Assembly: GCF_000802305.1 (NCBI RefSeq)
Contig: NZ_JTDK01000007.1
Coordinates: 1 to 64,000 of the forward strand
Length of the DNA stretch: 64,000 nucleotides
Direction: 5' to 3'
DNA from: Microbacterium mangrovi
Lineage (GTDB): Bacteria; Actinomycetota; Actinomycetes; Actinomycetales; Microbacteriaceae
This document shows, piece by piece, positions 15,788 through 24,851 of the stretch. Made by a program: the position numbers and the translations under genes. The notes below the pieces were generated by a model. The model did no database searches, was not told the DNA's origin, and saw nothing but the letters and a program-made list of their open reading frames with translations. Numbering within the stretch: the stretch's first letter is position 1; every line of letters starts with the position of its first letter.

Positions 15788-18700
15788 ATGACCGAGCCCC
15801 GTTTCGCCCTCGACGTCGAGGCCGTGCCGCTCCCCGCCCGTGCGCAGGCCCTGAAGGATGCCGTGCAGACGCGCGTGGTGATCGCCGACGGCGCCATGGG
15901 CACCATGCTGCAGCGGCACGACCTGTCGATCGAGACCGATTTCCAGGGGCTCGAGGGCTGCAACGAGATCCTCAACGTCACCCGGCCCGACGTCATCGCG
16001 GGCATCCACGACGCGTACTTCGCGACGGGCATCGACGCGGTCGAGACGAACACGTTCGGGGCGAACTGGTCGAACCTGTCCGACTACGGCATCGACGACC
16101 GCATCGCCGAGCTCGCCGAAGTGGGCGCCCGGATCGCCCGCGAGCGCGCCGAAGCGGCCGAGACCGCCGACGGCCGGATGCGCTGGGTGCTCGGCTCGAT
16201 GGGCCCGGGCACCAAGCTCCCGAGCCTCGGGCACACCACCTACGACAACCTCAAGCAGACGTTCGCGTTGCAGGCGCAGGGCCTCATCGACGGGGGAGCG
16301 GACGCGTTCCTCGTCGAGACCAGCCAGGACCTCCTGCAGACGAAGGCGGCCGTGAACGGATGCCGCCAGGCGATCGTCGAGCGCGGCATCCGGCTGCCGA
16401 TCTTCGTCGAGGTCACGGTCGAGACGACCGGCACCATGCTGATGGGTTCGGAGATCGGTGCGGCGCTGACGGCGCTCGAGCCGCTCGGAGTCGACGCGAT
16501 CGGGCTGAACTGCGCCACGGGCCCCACCGAGATGAGCGAGCACCTGCGCCACCTCTCCAAGCACTCCACCGTGCCGATCGCCTGCATGCCCAACGCGGGA
16601 CTCCCGGTGCTCGGGGCGAACGGCGCGAGCTACCCGCTGACCCCCGCCGAACTGGCGACGGCGCACGAGCAGTTCGTGCGCGAGTTCGGCCTCGGCCTCG
16701 TGGGCGGCTGCTGCGGCACCACGCCCGAGCACCTCGCCGCCGTCGTGGAGCGGCTGGACGCCGTCGGCGTGCGACACCCCCACCGGTCGTTGAGTGAGGA
16801 CGCGCGCAGCGCGACCGAGTCGAAACGCGATGACCTCGAGAGTTCACTGCGTTTCGACTCGCTTCGCTCGCTCAACGACCGGGCGCTGCGCGGCGACCGG
16901 GCGATCGAGATCGAGCCGGGCGTGGCATCCCTCTACCAGCACGTGCCGTTCGATCAGGATGCCTCGTACCTCGCGATCGGGGAGCGCACCAACGCCAACG
17001 GCTCCAAGGCGTTCCGCGAGGCGATGCTGGAGTCGCGCTGGGACGACTGCGTCGAGATCGCACGCAACCAGATCCGGGTCGGCGCGCATCTCCTCGACGT
17101 GTGCGTCGACTACGTCGGGCGCGACGGCGTCGCCGACATCCGCGAGGTCGTGTCGCGGTTCGCGTCGCAGTCCACCCTGCCGCTGGTGATCGACTCCACC
17201 GAGCCGCACGTGATCCGGGCCGGCCTCGAACTCATCGGCGGCCGCCCCGTCGTCAACTCGGTCAACTACGAGGACGGCGACGGCGCGCAGTCGCGCTTCG
17301 GTCGCATCATGCCCCTCGTCAAGGAGCACGGCACCGCGGTCGTCGCGCTCACCATCGACGAGCAGGGCCAGGCGCGCACCGCCGACGGCAAGGTCGCGAT
17401 CGCCTCGCGCCTCATCGACGAGCTCACCGGCACGTGGGGGATGCGGGTGTCCGACATCATCGTCGACTGCCTGACCTTCCCCATCGCCACCGGCCAGGAG
17501 GAGACCCGCCGCGACGGCATCGAGACGATCGAGGCGATCCGGCGGATCACACAGAAGTACCCCGGCATCCACACCACGCTGGGCGTCTCGAACGTGTCGT
17601 TCGGCCTCAACCCGGCCGCGCGCATGGTGCTGAACTCGGTGTTCCTGCACGAGGCGGTCGAGGCCGGGCTCAGCTCCGGCATCATCGACGCCGCGAAGAT
17701 CGTGCCGCTGGCATCCCTTCCCGACGAGCAGCGCCAGGTCGCGCTCGACCTCGTCTGGGACCGCCGCGAATACGACGCCGACGGCACCGTCACCTACGAT
17801 CCGCTGCAGCGGATGCTGGAGATCTTCGCCGGCGTCGACACCAAGGCGCTGCGCGACCAGCGCGCCGCAGAGCTTGCCGCCCTGCCGGTGGGCGAGCGCC
17901 TGGAGCGCCGCATCATCGACGGCGAGGGCAAGGGCCTCGAGGCCGATCTGGAACTCGCCCGCAGCGAAGGGATGACGGCGCTCGGCATCATCAACGACCA
18001 CCTGCTCGAGGGCATGAAGGTGGTCGGCGAGCGGTTCGGCGCGGGCGAGATGCAGCTGCCGTTCGTGCTGCAGTCGGCCGAGGTCATGAAGACCGCCGTG
18101 GCGCTCCTGGAGCCGTACATGGAGAAGTCCGACGACGCCGGCAAGGGCCGCATCGTGCTCGGCACCGTGCGCGGCGACGTGCACGACATCGGCAAGAACC
18201 TCGTCGACATCATCCTCACCAACAACGGCTACGAGGTCATCAACCTCGGCATCAAGCAGCCGATCGCCGACATCATCGCGGCGGCGGAGGAGCACAACGC
18301 CGACGTCATCGGCATGTCCGGACTGCTCGTGAAGTCGACGGTCGTGATGAAGGAGAACCTGGAGGAGCTCCAGCAGCGCGGACTCGCGAAGAAGTGGCCG
18401 GTGATCCTCGGGGGCGCGGCGCTCACCCGCGCGTACGTCGAAGACGACCTGGCCGGCATGTTCGACGGCGAGGTGCGGTACGCGAAGGACGCCTTCGAGG
18501 GCCTCGCGCTCATGGAGCCCCTCGTGCGCATCGCGCGCGGTGAGGACCCCGACGCGGTGGGCCTGCCGCCGCTGAAGAAGCGCATCCACCGGCGCGGAAC
18601 GCAGCTGACCCTCACCGAGCCCGAGGAGATGCCGGCCCGATCCGACGTCGCGACCGACAATCCGCTGCCCGCACCCCCGTTCTGGGGAACCCGCATCGTG

Positions 18701-19525
18701 CGCGGCATCGCGCTGGCGGACTACGCCGCCTACCTCGACGAGCGGGCGACGTTCATGGGCCAGTGGGGCCTGAAGCCCGGCCGCGGCGAAGACGGGCTGT
18801 CGTACGAGCAGCTCGTCGAGACCGAGGGCCGCCCGCGGCTGCGGTACTGGCTGGACCGCATCCTCGCAGAGGGGATGCTGGACGCCTCCGTCGCGTACGG
18901 CTACTTCCCGGTGGTGTCCGAGGGCGACGACGTCGTCGTGCTGCACCACGGCGACGACCCGACCGGGGTGCTGGGTGCGATCGGCCTGCTCGCTCCGGAC
19001 GGCGGTTCCGGAGGACCCGTGGGCTCCGAGCGGCTCCGCTTCACGTTCCCCCGCCAGCGGCGCGACCGGCACCTGGACCTCGCCGACTTCGTGCGGTCGC
19101 GCGAATCCGGGCAGATCGACGTGCTGCCGGTGCAGCTGGTCACGGCGGGTGCCGCGATCGACAAGGTCACCGCGAAGCTCTTCGCCGAAGACAAGTACCG
19201 GGACTACTACGAGCTCAACGGACTGGTCATGCAGCTGACCGAGGCGCTCGCCGAGTTCTGGCACGCCCGCATCCGGTCCGAGCTCGGCTTCGGCGACGAG
19301 GATCCGACCGACACCGCGGGCCTGTTCAAGCTCGAATACCGCGGTGCCCGGTTCTCGCTCGGCTACCCGGCCTGCCCCGACATGGAGGACCGCCGCAAGG
19401 TCGTCGAGCTGCTCCGCCCGGAGCGCATGGGCGTCGAGCTGAGCGACGAGCTGCAGCTGCATCCCGAGCAGTCCACCGACGCGTTCGTGTTCCACCATCC
19501 CGAGGCGAAGTACTTCTCGGTGTGA
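15788..19525 (+). CDS. metH: cobalamin-dependent methionine synthase MetH
   Basis: The 1245-residue product has all four MetH modules. The homocysteine domain (about 20-330) has zinc cysteines C242 (GLNCATG) and C308/C309 (GGCCGTT). The methyltetrahydrofolate domain covers about 375-650. The cobalamin cap and Rossmann domain (about 670-900) has the B12 ligand H799 in GDVHDIGKN. The S-adenosylmethionine reactivation domain is C-terminal. It transfers the methyl group of methyl-THF to homocysteine. Between the first two modules, residues about 332-366 are encoded by two inverted copies of a genomic repeat. A B12-type ECF transporter lies just downstream on the other strand. Confidence 0.97.
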   Translation: MTEPRFALDVEAVPLPARAQALKDAVQTRVVIADGAMGTMLQRHDLSIETDFQGLEGCNEILNVTRPDVIAGIHDAYFATGIDAVETNTFGANWSNLSDYGIDDRIAELAEVGARIARERAEAAETADGRMRWVLGSMGPGTKLPSLGHTTYDNLKQTFALQAQGLIDGGADAFLVETSQDLLQTKAAVNGCRQAIVERGIRLPIFVEVTVETTGTMLMGSEIGAALTALEPLGVDAIGLNCATGPTEMSEHLRHLSKHSTVPIACMPNAGLPVLGANGASYPLTPAELATAHEQFVREFGLGLVGGCCGTTPEHLAAVVERLDAVGVRHPHRSLSEDARSATESKRDDLESSLRFDSLRSLNDRALRGDRAIEIEPGVASLYQHVPFDQDASYLAIGERTNANGSKAFREAMLESRWDDCVEIARNQIRVGAHLLDVCVDYVGRDGVADIREVVSRFASQSTLPLVIDSTEPHVIRAGLELIGGRPVVNSVNYEDGDGAQSRFGRIMPLVKEHGTAVVALTIDEQGQARTADGKVAIASRLIDELTGTWGMRVSDIIVDCLTFPIATGQEETRRDGIETIEAIRRITQKYPGIHTTLGVSNVSFGLNPAARMVLNSVFLHEAVEAGLSSGIIDAAKIVPLASLPDEQRQVALDLVWDRREYDADGTVTYDPLQRMLEIFAGVDTKALRDQRAAELAALPVGERLERRIIDGEGKGLEADLELARSEGMTALGIINDHLLEGMKVVGERFGAGEMQLPFVLQSAEVMKTAVALLEPYMEKSDDAGKGRIVLGTVRGDVHDIGKNLVDIILTNNGYEVINLGIKQPIADIIAAAEEHNADVIGMSGLLVKSTVVMKENLEELQQRGLAKKWPVILGGAALTRAYVEDDLAGMFDGEVRYAKDAFEGLALMEPLVRIARGEDPDAVGLPPLKKRIHRRGTQLTLTEPEEMPARSDVATDNPLPAPPFWGTRIVRGIALADYAAYLDERATFMGQWGLKPGRGEDGLSYEQLVETEGRPRLRYWLDRILAEGMLDASVAYGYFPVVSEGDDVVVLHHGDDPTGVLGAIGLLAPDGGSGGPVGSERLRFTFPRQRRDRHLDLADFVRSRESGQIDVLPVQLVTAGAAIDKVTAKLFAEDKYRDYYELNGLVMQLTEALAEFWHARIRSELGFGDEDPTDTAGLFKLEYRGARFSLGYPACPDMEDRRKVVELLRPERMGVELSDELQLHPEQSTDAFVFHHPEAKYFSV
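16783..16883. repeat. two inverted GTTGAGCGA-family repeats within the metH frame
   Basis: A plus-strand copy (16783-16829) and a minus-strand copy (16849-16883) face each other with perfect 12-base outer arms (CCGGTCGTTGAG and its complement). They add about 35 charged and serine-rich residues between two MetH domains without breaking the frame. Confidence 0.75.
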
Positions 19526-20199
19526 GCGGTTCGGTCGGCATCATCGGCGCGGGCCGGCTGGGCCTCGCCGTGGCGCGCCTGGCCGTCGCCGCCGGATACC
19601 GGGTGCTCGTGGCGGCATCCGGCGACCCGGCGCGGCTGCGGCCGGTGCTTGCCGCGCACGCTCCCGGTGCGGCGGCGGTGCCGCTCGCTGAGGTGGCGAC
19701 GGCCGGGCTCGTCGTGCTGGCGCTGCCGCTCACGGCCTACCCGACCCTGCCGGTCGCCGAGCTCGCCGGGCGCACGGTGCTGGATGCCACCAACTACTGG
19801 TGGGAGCTGGACGGGCTGCGTCCCGACCTGTCCGACCCGGCGACCTCCACCAGCGAGATCGTCCAGGCCCACCTGGCCGGGGCGCACGTCGTGAAGTCCC
19901 TCGGCCACATGAGCGCGGCCGACCTGGAGGCCGAGGCGCGGCCGCGCGGGGCATCCGGCCGCAAGGCGCTGGCGGTCGCCGGCGACGACGCCGACGCGGT
20001 CGCACAGGTGAGCGGCTTCGTCGATGCGCTCGGCTTCGATCCGGTCGTGGCCGGTGCACTCGCCGACGGGATCCGCTTCGAGCCCGGCACCGAGATCTTC
20101 GGCGGAGATGTGGATGCCGCCGAGCTGCGCGCGCTGCTGGAGCGATTCCCCGACTCCCAGCGCGGGCGCTACCTGGCGAAGATGCGCCGCCGCGACTGA
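19522..20199 (+). CDS. Rossmann-fold NADP-binding reductase (F420 reductase-like, COG2085 type)
   Basis: The GTG overlaps the metH stop (GTGA) and gives 225 residues. The N-terminus has a dinucleotide-binding motif GIIGAGRLG, and a mid-protein segment KSLGHMSAADL resembles the NADPH:F420 oxidoreductase and ketopantoate-reductase-like group. It is cytoplasmic. Its position directly behind metH and two genes after an LLM oxidoreductase suggests a shared redox task, perhaps F420-linked, but no substrate can be named. The family call is moderate and the role is inference. Confidence 0.7.
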   Translation: MSGSVGIIGAGRLGLAVARLAVAAGYRVLVAASGDPARLRPVLAAHAPGAAAVPLAEVATAGLVVLALPLTAYPTLPVAELAGRTVLDATNYWWELDGLRPDLSDPATSTSEIVQAHLAGAHVVKSLGHMSAADLEAEARPRGASGRKALAVAGDDADAVAQVSGFVDALGFDPVVAGALADGIRFEPGTEIFGGDVDAAELRALLERFPDSQRGRYLAKMRRRD

Positions 20200-20215
20200 A
20201 ATGGCGCGGGTCGAG

Positions 20216-20318
20216 GCGTTTCGTCTCGTCGCTGCGCTCCTCGCGGGGCGACCGGTGGGGGGGGTCGAGGGGCGGTCGCTGAGCGAGGACGGCCGAAGGC
20301 CGACCGAGACGAAGCGCG
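20216..20318. repeat. inverted pair of GTTGAGCGA-family repeats between convergent genes
   Basis: Diverged copies on the minus strand (20216-20255) and plus strand (20273-20318) lie between the convergent metH operon and the ECF transporter gene. A run of eight G follows the first copy. The rest of the 221-base gap shows nothing recognisable. Confidence 0.6.
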
Positions 20319-20420
20319 CCGGCGCCGCCACCGGTGGGCTGCCGCCAGGCGACCCGCGGCGTCCCGTCGAGCGGCTTCGTGTGACGCTCGACTGTCCTGT
20401 TCGGCGGTCTCGCGTGCGAT

Positions 20421-23306
20421 CTAGGACAGCGGAACGGGATTGGACGACGCGATTCCGGATGCCGGTGCGGCGGACGACGCCGGGCGACCCGCGGCGACCG
20501 GCTTCGCGCGGCGAAGGGCGGCCAGCACGGGGCGGCCGATCACGACGACCCCGACGATCGTGGTGACGGCGCGCAGGGTGTCCCAGGTCAGCGTCGAGGT
20601 CACCAGCGAGTACAGCAGGAAGCTCGCCGCGTTCTGGCCGAACGGCGCCCCGGGGACATACGAGATGCCGGATCCGGAGCCGATCGCGAACGGCCAGAAC
20701 CAGAGGTTCATGATGAGGCCGAACGCATAGGATGCCAGCGCTCCGTAGACACAGAGCATCCCGATCTCAGCCCAGCCGCGAACCTTCCGGGGAAGGAGGC
20801 CCGCGCCCGCACCGACCCACGCGCACGCGAACATCTGGAACGGGGTCCACGGTCCGAGCCCGCCGAACATCGTCGACGACAGCGCGATCGTGGCGACGCC
20901 CAGCAGCATCCCGAATCGTGCGCCGAACGCCCGGCCCGCGAGCACGAGCAGGATGAACACCGCCTCGACGCCGCCGACTCCCGCACTGGCGATGCGCACC
21001 GCGGTGCCGATCGCGGCGAGCACCCCCAGGTACGCGAGCGTGTGCGCGGAACGCACGGCGCCGTCAAGGGCGGCGACGGCGACCACGACCGCGACGGGCG
21101 CGAGCGCCAGGGCCGCCCACGGCGCGGCGGCGTTCGCCTGGGCCGGGAGGGCGGCCGCGCCGAGCGGCCAGGTGAAGGCGGCGAGGGCGACCAGGTTGGC
21201 GGCGACCAGGGCGGCCGTGAGCAGCCAGGGCCGTGCCGGCGACGGCGTGCCGAACGCAGGACCGTTTCGGCGGCGAGGCGCGGCGACCCGCGGATTCCGG
21301 GGGGCCATGGCGGCCGGGACCGGCGACGGGGCGGGTTCGTCCTGCGTTCGGTACGTCGAGCCGGCCCCGGCCGCCTGCTCGACGACCCGCCGCGGAGGCG
21401 CCGGCACGACGCCGTCGCACATCGGCAGGATCCGGGCGCCGAGCGCGGCGGCGAAGTCGACGTCGTGGGTGGCCAGCAGCACGGCGGTCCCGGCATCCGC
21501 CGCCTGACACAGCGCCACCGCGACCTCTCCGCGGGCGGCGGCATCCAGTCCGCGGGTGGGCTCGTCGATCATCAGCGCGTCGGGGGAGCGGGTCAGCTGC
21601 AGCGCGATCGCCAGGCAGCGGCGCTCGCCCAGCGACAGGTCGCGGGGATGCCGGGGCATCCGGTCGGCGCGGCCTCCGGCATCGAGGCCGAGGATCGTGG
21701 CGAAGCGGTCCGCGGCCGGGACGGCGCCGGGGGTTCCCGCCCGGCGGGAGAGGCGGTCGGCGCGGGCGCACTCCGCCGCGACCGTGTCCTGCGTGAACAG
21801 ATCGTCCGAGGCGTCGGGCACCAGCACCGCCCGCCCGGTGATCTCCGCTCCGCGCGCGGGGAGCGCGATCGCGGTGAGCAGCGACGACTTGCCGGCTCCG
21901 TTGGGTCCGACGAGGGCCACGATCTCACCGGGCGCGAGCTCGATCGAGGCGTCGTGCACGGCGATGACCGCGCCGTGCACGACGCGGATGCGGGATGCCG
22001 CGAGCGCCGGGACGGACCCCTCCGGGGCCCGGAGGCGCGTCTCGCCCCGCTCACCCCGGAACGGATCCGGCGTGCGGGCCGGGGCGTGGGCCGAGGCCAG
22101 CGCTCCGGCGTCGATCCGCCACCATGCGTCCGCGGCATCGGCGAGCGGTGCGGCCCGGTGCTCGGCCACGACGACGCACACCCCGGCCGCGTGCGCGAGG
22201 GACTCGAGCACGGCGACCACGCGCACGCGGGCCGCGGCGTCGAGGTCGGCGAGGGGCTCGTCGACCAGCAGCAGGATGGGGTGCTCCACGACGGCGGCCG
22301 CGATCGCGACGAGCGTCGCCTCACCGGCCGACAGGGAGTGCACCGACCGCGACAGCAGCGGGGTCAGCCCCATCCGCGCTGCGACCTCGCCGACACGGGC
22401 GGCGACGATCGCCGGCGCGACCCCACGCAGCTGCAGGGCGAGGCCGATCTCATCGCCGACGAGTTCGCTGCAGAACCCCTCGCGCGGGTTCTGCAGCACC
22501 ACGCCGATCAGGCGGGACGCGTCGCGCGGCGGCATCCGGCGCCGATCGTGCCCGACGACCTCGACCGATCCGTGCGACCAGCCGCCGTCGACGTGGTCGA
22601 GGAGCCCCGCGAGGGCTCTCAACAGGGTCGACTTGCCCGATCCGGTGGGGCCGGTGAGCACCGTCAGCGAGCCGGCCGGGAGCGTCAGGTCGGCCACCCG
22701 GACCACGGTCCGGTCGCCGAATCCGAACGCCGCGTCGGTCACCGCCACCGGCCGTTCGCAGGCGCCGTCGCGCGGGGAGCCGCCGAAGCCGCGCAGCTCG
22801 AGGCCGTTCGCGACGGCGGAGGCCCGCTCGAGGGTGCGTTCGAGCACCGGCACGAGCAGCCGCGGCCCGGGCTTCTCGCCGCGCAGACGCTGCGCGGTGT
22901 GCACGGTGCGCACGGCCTGTCCGAGCGCGGGCAGAGTGGACCAGGCCACGGCGAGGGCGCGCGCGATGCCGTGCAGCGGTCCGCGCCGGGCGAGCCGGGC
23001 GAACCCGCGCGAGACGTCGACGAGCGAGTTGACGAGCCCGAACAGCAGGATGACGGATGCCACCGGAACCGCCGACCAGGCGGCATCCCACAACCCGTCC
23101 ACGGTCACGGGACCGAGCAGCACCACCCACGTGAACGGTGCCGGAAGCGGGATCGCCGGGAGCGGCAGCAGCACGATGCCGGTGCCCGTCGCGCCGTTGA
23201 ACAAGACGCGGTAGGCGACGCGGGCGACGACGAAGAACGCCGCCAGCCCCGCCGCCGCGCGCAGCGGGCCGGGTCGGAAGGTGATCCGCCGGCCCGCCCC
23301 GGTCAT
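20421..23306 (-). CDS. single-chain ECF transporter: EcfT, two ATPases and an S component fused (probable vitamin B12 importer)
   Basis: The ATG at 23306-23304 overlaps the stop of the lipoprotein gene and gives 961 residues. Residues 1-200 are an EcfT-like membrane domain, with its coupling region near AQRLRGEKPGP. Next come an ATPase with Walker A GPTGSGKST (about 218-226) and signature LSAGE, and a second with Walker A GPNGAGKSS (about 466-474) and LSLGE. Residues about 690-961 hold six hydrophobic helices and look like an ECF substrate-binding S component. All four ECF subunits are thus in one chain. Cobalamin as substrate is inferred from the DUF4430-like partner and from metH nearby. 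Confidence 0.85.
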   Translation of the reverse strand: MTGAGRRITFRPGPLRAAAGLAAFFVVARVAYRVLFNGATGTGIVLLPLPAIPLPAPFTWVVLLGPVTVDGLWDAAWSAVPVASVILLFGLVNSLVDVSRGFARLARRGPLHGIARALAVAWSTLPALGQAVRTVHTAQRLRGEKPGPRLLVPVLERTLERASAVANGLELRGFGGSPRDGACERPVAVTDAAFGFGDRTVVRVADLTLPAGSLTVLTGPTGSGKSTLLRALAGLLDHVDGGWSHGSVEVVGHDRRRMPPRDASRLIGVVLQNPREGFCSELVGDEIGLALQLRGVAPAIVAARVGEVAARMGLTPLLSRSVHSLSAGEATLVAIAAAVVEHPILLLVDEPLADLDAAARVRVVAVLESLAHAAGVCVVVAEHRAAPLADAADAWWRIDAGALASAHAPARTPDPFRGERGETRLRAPEGSVPALAASRIRVVHGAVIAVHDASIELAPGEIVALVGPNGAGKSSLLTAIALPARGAEITGRAVLVPDASDDLFTQDTVAAECARADRLSRRAGTPGAVPAADRFATILGLDAGGRADRMPRHPRDLSLGERRCLAIALQLTRSPDALMIDEPTRGLDAAARGEVAVALCQAADAGTAVLLATHDVDFAAALGARILPMCDGVVPAPPRRVVEQAAGAGSTYRTQDEPAPSPVPAAMAPRNPRVAAPRRRNGPAFGTPSPARPWLLTAALVAANLVALAAFTWPLGAAALPAQANAAAPWAALALAPVAVVVAVAALDGAVRSAHTLAYLGVLAAIGTAVRIASAGVGGVEAVFILLVLAGRAFGARFGMLLGVATIALSSTMFGGLGPWTPFQMFACAWVGAGAGLLPRKVRGWAEIGMLCVYGALASYAFGLIMNLWFWPFAIGSGSGISYVPGAPFGQNAASFLLYSLVTSTLTWDTLRAVTTIVGVVVIGRPVLAALRRAKPVAAGRPASSAAPASGIASSNPVPLS

Positions 23307-23845
23307 GGCGTGGGGGTGGGCGAGGCCGGCTTGCTGTTCAGGGTGAACAGCAGCTCGACGCTGTCGCCGGGCTTGAGCTGGAGGGCCGACAGGCCTGTCT
23401 GGGCGTAGTCCCACTTGCCGCCCGCGGGCTTCACCCACAGCGACCAGTAGGCGGTGGCCGGGGGCATGCCGGAGCAGTCCTCGTGGTAGGTGGCGCCGTT
23501 CGCGCCGGGAAGGTCGGTGGTCGCCGACGGGATGTCGTTCACGCGACACACGACCTGGTCGGGGTACTTGGTGGTGCCGACGGTGGTGAAGCCGGCCTTG
23601 GCGACGGCATCCTTGCCGAGGATCGTCGCGGTGGTGTCGACGCACTTGGTGGCGGACGGGTCGTTCGGGACGGTGAGGTCGCCGGTGTCGACGACGACGG
23701 TCACGCCGGTGCAGGCGGTGGGGGATGCCGCGGCGGACGGGGTGCTCGGCGACACCGCGGGGGTGTCGGTGGAGGAGCACGCGGCCAGGGCGAGGGCGAG
23801 CACGGCGGTCGCGGCGAGGGCGAAGGAGCGGGTCTTCGGAGTCAC
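23303..23845 (-). CDS. DUF4430-like (transcobalamin C-terminal fold) lipoprotein
   Basis: The 180-residue protein has a signal peptide with lipobox ALAAC and then a low-complexity Ser/Pro/Thr linker. The C-terminal part contains YWSLWVKPAGGKWDYAQTG followed by LKPGDSVELLF. This matches the pattern of DUF4430, the small beta domain shared with animal transcobalamin and intrinsic factor. Two more cysteines (KCVDTT and VVCRVND) and a third (HEDCSG) may form disulphides. It overlaps the ECF gene by ATGA, so the pair is co-transcribed. It probably captures the vitamin at the outer membrane face for the transporter. Confidence 0.75.
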   Translation of the reverse strand: MTPKTRSFALAATAVLALALAACSSTDTPAVSPSTPSAAASPTACTGVTVVVDTGDLTVPNDPSATKCVDTTATILGKDAVAKAGFTTVGTTKYPDQVVCRVNDIPSATTDLPGANGATYHEDCSGMPPATAYWSLWVKPAGGKWDYAQTGLSALQLKPGDSVELLFTLNSKPASPTPTP

Positions 23846-23936
23846 CGTCCCACATTACGGAATCCGGATGCCGCCCGCCCCTTCGTGACGTCACAAGTCC
23901 GGGCGTATGGCCCTCCGCCCACCGTGTGCGCCGGAT

Positions 23937-23942
23937 TAGGCT
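23937..23942 (+). promoter_or_regulatory. -10 box (TAGGCT) of the menBE promoter
   Basis: TAGGCT ends 6 bases before the GTG of menB, with no ribosome binding site, so translation is probably leaderless. Confidence 0.5.
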
Positions 23943-23948
23943 GGCCGG

Positions 23949-24851
23949 GTGAGTGTCTCCGAGCTGTTCGACGCAGATGAGTGGATGCCGGCCCCCGGGG
24001 CGGACCAGTACACCGACGTGACCGCGCACGTGTCGCGCGACGGACGCATCGCCCGGATCGCGATCGACCGGCCCGAGGTGCGCAACGCGTTCCGGCCGAA
24101 GACGGTCGACGAGCTGTACCGGGCGCTCGACGAGGCCCGGCAGAACCCGCGCATCGGCGTGGTGCTGCTCACCGGCAACGGGCCGAGCCCGAAGGACGGC
24201 GGGTGGGCGTTCTGCTCCGGCGGCGACCAGCGCATCCGCGGTCGCGACGGCTACAAGTACAGCGACGACGAAGCGTCCGTCGCCGACCCGGCCCGGGCCG
24301 GGCGCCTGCACATCCTCGAGGTGCAGCGGCTCATCCGCTTCATGCCCAAGCCCGTGATCGCGGTCGTTCCGGGGTGGGCGGCCGGCGGCGGCCACTCGCT
24401 GCACGTCGTCTGCGACCTCACGATCGCCAGCGCCGAGCACGGCCGGTTCAAGCAGACCGATGCGGATGTCGGCAGCTTCGACGCCGGGTACGGCTCGGCC
24501 TATTTCGCACGGCAGATCGGGCAGAAGTTCGCGCGCGAGGTGTTCTTCCTCGCCGAGGAGTACTCGGCCCAGCGCGCGTACGAGATGGGGGCGGTCAACC
24601 GGGTCGTGCCGCACGCCGACCTGGAGCGGGAGGCGGTCGCGATGGCCCGCACGATCCTCACGAAGTCGCCGACGGCGATCCGGATGCTGAAGTTCGCGTT
24701 CAACGCGGTCGATGACGGACTCGTCGGCCAGCAGGTGTTCGCGGGCGAGGCCACCCGGCTCGCGTACGGGTCGGACGAGGCCGTCGAGGGCCGGGACGCG
24801 TTCCTGGAGAAGCGCGACCCGGACTGGTCGCCGTACCCCTGGCACTACTGA
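23949..24851 (+). CDS. menB: 1,4-dihydroxy-2-naphthoyl-CoA synthase
   Basis: This 300-residue crotonase-fold enzyme starts at GTG. Conserved segments include the oxyanion region FCSGGDQRIRGRDGY, VPGWAAGGGHSLHVVCDLT, and the MenB-specific FKQTDADVGSFDAGYGSAY. It closes the second ring by converting o-succinylbenzoyl-CoA to 1,4-dihydroxy-2-naphthoyl-CoA. The C-terminus ending in WSPYPWHY is typical of the family. It is followed directly by menE with a TGATG overlap and is divergent from the ECF-lipoprotein operon. Confidence 0.96.
   Translation: MSVSELFDADEWMPAPGADQYTDVTAHVSRDGRIARIAIDRPEVRNAFRPKTVDELYRALDEARQNPRIGVVLLTGNGPSPKDGGWAFCSGGDQRIRGRDGYKYSDDEASVADPARAGRLHILEVQRLIRFMPKPVIAVVPGWAAGGGHSLHVVCDLTIASAEHGRFKQTDADVGSFDAGYGSAYFARQIGQKFAREVFFLAEEYSAQRAYEMGAVNRVVPHADLEREAVAMARTILTKSPTAIRMLKFAFNAVDDGLVGQQVFAGEATRLAYGSDEAVEGRDAFLEKRDPDWSPYPWHY

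Noticed and set aside
16783..16883. Frameshift or pseudogene in metH
   Set aside because: The inserted repeats keep the frame and all downstream domains are intact.
16844..19498. An 884-residue open frame antisense to metH
   Set aside because: It is a by-product of high GC content and codon bias; its translation shows no domain pattern, while metH on the other strand has all catalytic motifs.
23846..23948. Cobalamin riboswitch before the ECF-lipoprotein operon
   Set aside because: The gap is 103 bases and shared with the menB promoter, too short for this riboswitch class, and no conserved B12-box-like string was noticed.
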